From positions 1-16,547 of the forward strand of contig JBKQVT010000240.1 of assembly GCA_052139835.1 (NCBI GenBank): DNA of 16,547 bases. The letters run 5' to 3'. The translations under genes were made by a program, and so were the position numbers. The DNA is from JBKQVT01 sp052139835 (GTDB lineage Bacteria; Planctomycetota; Planctomycetia; Pirellulales; Thermoguttaceae). The notes beneath the pieces are model-generated. The model saw only the letters and a list, made by a program, of their open reading frames with translations. It searched no databases and had not been told where the DNA came from. Positions 14,179-16,547 of this stretch are shown in pieces (position 1 is the stretch's first letter; the number at the start of each line of letters is the position of its first letter).

Positions 14179-14207
14179 TTGACGAGAGTAAATAATAGGG
14201 GTAAACT
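14179..14207 (+). promoter_or_regulatory. Promoter of the toxin-antitoxin pair
   Basis: TTGACG (14179-14184) and TAAACT (14202-14207) are separated by 17 nt. This is the same box pair as the hydrogenase promoter, with better spacing. Transcription would begin near 14214, which rules out the in-frame ATG at 14213 and favours ATG 14246. An imperfect AACT...AGTT symmetry around ATGCAT (14204-14221) could be an autoregulatory operator. Confidence 0.6.
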
Positions 14208-14245
14208 TATGCATGGAGTTAGTCACGGGGGAAGGGCGCATTTTT

Positions 14246-14482
14246 ATGGCCACCGCCAATCTTACGATTCAAGTTAGCGAAGAAGCGGCAAGGGCGTTTG
14301 CGCAAGTCTCGCCGGAGGATCAACGCAAAATCCAGTTGCTCCTCGATCTTCGGTTGCGCGACCTGACCATTTCGCCGCTTCCGCGAAAATCTCTTCAGGC
14401 CCTCATGGACGAGATCGGCAACAGCGCCGCCGCACGCGGGCTGACGCCTGCCGGTTTGGAGTTGCTGCTGAATGACGGCTGA
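14246..14482 (+). CDS. Antitoxin partner of a PIN-domain toxin
   Basis: This 78-residue protein begins MATANLTIQVSEEAARAFAQ, a short strand followed by a helix, and ends with a helical segment containing LMDEIGNSAAARGLTPAGLE, which resembles the toxin-wrapping tail of VapB-like antitoxins. The family assignment comes mainly from its position: the PIN toxin overlaps its last 11 nt, the standard antitoxin-first order. GAAGGG lies 10-15 nt before ATG 14246. The longer frame from 14213 would start at the predicted transcription start and is rejected. Antitoxins of this kind usually repress their own promoter. Confidence 0.75.
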   Translation: MATANLTIQVSEEAARAFAQVSPEDQRKIQLLLDLRLRDLTISPLPRKSLQALMDEIGNSAAARGLTPAGLELLLNDG

Positions 14483-14885
14483 CTTGCGAGTGGTGTTTGA
14501 CACCAATGTCGTCATCAGCGCCATGCTCTTGCCACTTTCGGTTCCCCGCCAGGCGATCGATCGTGCCATGCGAGAAGGCCGCCCGTTGATTTCGGCCGCC
14601 ACGATAGCCGAACTGGACGCGGTGATCCACCTTCCGAAATTCGACCAATACCTCTCCGACGAGGAACGCACCGAGTTCTTGACAACACTCGTACATGAAG
14701 CAGAATTGGTGATTGTCGTGGAAACGGTGACTGACTGTCGAGACCCGCGGGACAACAAGTTCTTGGAGCTGGCTGTCTCAGGCCGCGCAACGCATATCGT
14801 CAGCGGAGATTCAGACCTCCTCGTGCTTAACCCATTTCGGGGCATCATCGTGGTTTCGCCGAGTTCATTCCTAACGCTGGCATGA
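14472..14885 (+). CDS. PIN-domain toxin (VapC-like ribonuclease)
   Basis: This 137-residue protein has a complete PIN active site: D10 in VVFDTNVVISA, E47 in TIAELDAV, D94 in DPRDNKFLELA and D113 in VSGDSDLLVLNP. These acidic residues bind Mg2+ or Mn2+ and cut RNA. It matches the group often labelled 'putative toxin-antitoxin toxin component, PIN family'. It overlaps the antitoxin gene and stops 1 nt before the next ATG at 14887. The pair sits between two GH130 genes that otherwise look like one cluster, which suggests later insertion. Confidence 0.92.
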   Translation: MTADLRVVFDTNVVISAMLLPLSVPRQAIDRAMREGRPLISAATIAELDAVIHLPKFDQYLSDEERTEFLTTLVHEAELVIVVETVTDCRDPRDNKFLELAVSGRATHIVSGDSDLLVLNPFRGIIVVSPSSFLTLA

Positions 14886-14886
14886 G

Positions 14887-16371
14887 ATGTCTCGATCAAC
14901 AAACCGCAGAGGTGGCCGGGGCTCCTTGGACGTTCGGCGTCTGCCCGTCACCTTCACGAGCGATATTCGTCGCGTCATCACCCGCTTTTTCGACCCCGGC
15001 GGGGAGGCGAGGATCGGCAGCATCGTCGAGCGCATCGGCGGTCTCAGTGGTAGGCAGGTTGACCGCTTGCTGGACGAGGTGTTTCTAAAGTTCCGTGCCC
15101 GCCACGGCAACATTGCCTCCGTGCTCGATGAGAATTGCCGCACGGCCATGGAGATGGTCGGCCGCTCGGACGAACTCTCGCGCAATCGCCGGCTGCTGAT
15201 CGGGTCCTACTTGACCGCCGAGTATTCGATCGAGTCGGCGGCGCTCTTCAACCCGTCGATCGTCCCGCATCACAACCAGCGCAATCTTCCCGCCGGCGCG
15301 GTGCGGTTCATCATGAGTCTCCGCGCCACCGGCGAGGGGCACGTGTCGTCGATTGTCTTTCGCACCGGCGTCATCACCGCCGATCACCAGATCCAAATCG
15401 ACCCCTGCGGGCGCCTCGCCAGGCCCGTCCGCGTCGTTCCCGACAAGCAATACGACAAGCCCTTGTTTCGCCGCAAGCTCAAAGACATCGGGGTCCACGA
15501 CGGGGCTGCGGATCTGGTGCTGGACCGTCTCGGCGACTCTTTCACCTTGGCGCAGCTCGAACATGCCGTCAGCGAGGCGCGCGGCGCGGCAGCCGAGAAA
15601 CTTCGGCTGGAGCCGTCGCTCCAAGACATCCTTTGGCTGGCCCACTCGAACTACCAGTTGGAGCTTCCCCGCGATGCGGAAGCGTCCGAGGTGGTCATTT
15701 TTCCCCAGACCGACAATGAAAGCCACGGCATCGAAGACCTGCGCATGGTTCGCTTTGTGGACGACGACGGCACCGTTGCCTACTACGGCACCTGCACGGC
15801 CTTCGACGGCTACCGGGTGCTCCCGCAACTGATCGAAACCCGCGACTTCCTCAGGGTCGGCGTGCATACGATCAACGGCGCCTGCGCGCAGAACAAAGGC
15901 ATGGCGCTTTTCCCGCGGCGGATCGGCGGGCACTACGTGATGTGCTCCCGCATCGACGGCGAGAATCTCTACATCATGGTTTCCGACATCGTTCATTTCT
16001 GGGAGACTGCCGAGTTGCTGCAGACGCCCCGCCATCCCTGGGAGTTTGTGCAGATCGGCAACTGCGGCTCGCCCTTGGAAACGCCGGAAGGTTGGCTGCT
16101 GTTGACCCACGGTGTCGGGCCCATGCGCAGCTACTGCATCGGCGCCATGCTGCTGGACCTGAACGACCCGCTGCGGGTGATCGGCCGTCTCGACGAGCCC
16201 TTGATCACGCCGACCGAACAGGAACGCGACGGCTACGTGCCCAACGTCGCTTACTCGTGCGGGGCGATGATCCACGCCGGGCGTCTCTACCTGCCGTTCG
16301 CCACGTCCGACATGATTACCCGCATCGCGATGGTCTCGCTCGATTCCTTGCTGAACCGGCTCATCGGCTAG
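14887..16371 (+). CDS. GH130-family enzyme, long form with helical insert
   Basis: This 494-residue protein has an N-terminal helical part (1-105) and a first propeller segment at about 118-170 (FNPSIVPHHNQ, RFIMSLRATGEGHVSSIVFR). A charged helical insert follows (about 190-255), then the GH130 core with HGIEDLRMVRF (E283, D284), NKGMALFPRRIGGHYVMCSR (336-355), SPLETPEGWLLLTHGVG (H408) and ERDGYVPNVAYSCGA (446-460). The core resembles known GH130 enzymes on mannosides, but the long form is poorly characterised and could be phosphorylase or hydrolase. No signal peptide is evident. Only 1 nt separates it from the toxin stop and no ribosome binding site is visible, so coupling to the toxin gene or a later start is possible. 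Confidence 0.88.
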   Translation: MSRSTNRRGGRGSLDVRRLPVTFTSDIRRVITRFFDPGGEARIGSIVERIGGLSGRQVDRLLDEVFLKFRARHGNIASVLDENCRTAMEMVGRSDELSRNRRLLIGSYLTAEYSIESAALFNPSIVPHHNQRNLPAGAVRFIMSLRATGEGHVSSIVFRTGVITADHQIQIDPCGRLARPVRVVPDKQYDKPLFRRKLKDIGVHDGAADLVLDRLGDSFTLAQLEHAVSEARGAAAEKLRLEPSLQDILWLAHSNYQLELPRDAEASEVVIFPQTDNESHGIEDLRMVRFVDDDGTVAYYGTCTAFDGYRVLPQLIETRDFLRVGVHTINGACAQNKGMALFPRRIGGHYVMCSRIDGENLYIMVSDIVHFWETAELLQTPRHPWEFVQIGNCGSPLETPEGWLLLTHGVGPMRSYCIGAMLLDLNDPLRVIGRLDEPLITPTEQERDGYVPNVAYSCGAMIHAGRLYLPFATSDMITRIAMVSLDSLLNRLIG

Positions 16372-16401
16372 CGCCGCGCTGTGGGCCACGATAACCATGG
16401 T

Positions 16402-16424
16402 GGGGAACTGTCCTGTGCAAATGG
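16402..16424. repeat. Probable terminal inverted repeat of an IS30-family element
   Basis: GGGGAACTGTCCTGTGCAAA and the next few bases lie just beyond the transposase stop, where the element end is expected. The other end is outside the window, so the boundary is inferred from position only. Confidence 0.35.
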
Positions 16425-16436
16425 TGATGTCAAGTC

Positions 16437-16547
16437 TCAATCGCAACGAAGTCGGGAACTGAGGATTTCGAGGGGCGTTCGATAGCCGAGACGTTTTCGG
16501 GGGCGGTTGTTCAGAAGATGTTGGACTTTCTCGAACTGCTTTGCCGG
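16437..16547 (-). CDS. IS30-family transposase, C-terminal fragment (cut by window edge)
   Basis: Thirty-six codons and a TGA stop (16439-16437) are visible on the minus strand. The residues KQFEKVQHLLNNRPRKRLGY followed by RTPLEIL match the conserved end of IS30-family DDE transposases. The rest of the gene lies to the right of the window, so it cannot be judged whether it is intact. It converges on the long GH130 gene, whose stop lies about 65 nt away. Confidence 0.8.
   Translation of the reverse strand, partial: PAKQFEKVQHLLNNRPRKRLGYRTPLEILSSRLRCD

Noticed and set aside
15085..16446. A 453-codon minus-strand frame opposite the long GH130 gene
   Set aside because: It mirrors the GH130 codons and has no motif or ribosome binding site; the plus-strand protein is convincing.

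Overview
The window (about 16.5 kb, high GC) reads as a chromosomal piece of a planctomycete, probably Pirellulales-like. The assignment rests on an ECF sigma factor next to a membrane Ser/Thr kinase with TPR repeats, the CsrA form, and the abundance of short palindromic repeats. No rRNA or complete tRNA is present. The taxon is inferred from gene content, not from a marker gene.

Layout. Positions 1-463 (minus strand) hold the start of a secreted His/Gly/Lys-rich, partly collagen-like protein that runs off the left edge. Positions 710-4489 (plus) hold an ECF sigma factor and a 1013-residue Ser/Thr kinase/TPR protein, separated by a palindromic repeat. Positions 4545-4582 hold the 5' half of a tRNA-Ser(UGA). 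Positions 8782-4737 (minus) form a compact [NiFe]-hydrogenase operon: Tat-exported small subunit, large subunit, cytochrome b and maturation protease. The small subunit has all six cysteines of the oxygen-tolerant [4Fe-3S] proximal cluster. A promoter, a palindrome and a MITE-like element (8996-9130) lie upstream of the operon.

Positions 9318-10694 hold two divergent DUF2294/MpsC-like genes. The plus-strand copy overlaps csrA, and its leader contains a strong intrinsic terminator, so an attenuator or a small RNA is likely there. Positions 10746-16371 hold a glycan cluster: a GT4 glycosyltransferase, an alpha/alpha-barrel-like protein carrying a REPIN-like palindrome within its reading frame, a GH130 enzyme and a second, longer GH130 enzyme. 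A PIN-domain toxin-antitoxin pair with its own promoter sits between the two GH130 genes. The right edge holds the end of an IS30-family transposase gene.

Working together (inference): the hydrogenase operon would feed electrons from H2 to the quinone pool through its cytochrome b and could work in air. The csrA to GH130 segment looks like a post-transcriptionally regulated module that makes and phosphorolyses or hydrolyses an unidentified, possibly mannose-containing, oligosaccharide. This second module, with DUF2294 and csrA at its head, is the best candidate here for an undescribed system.
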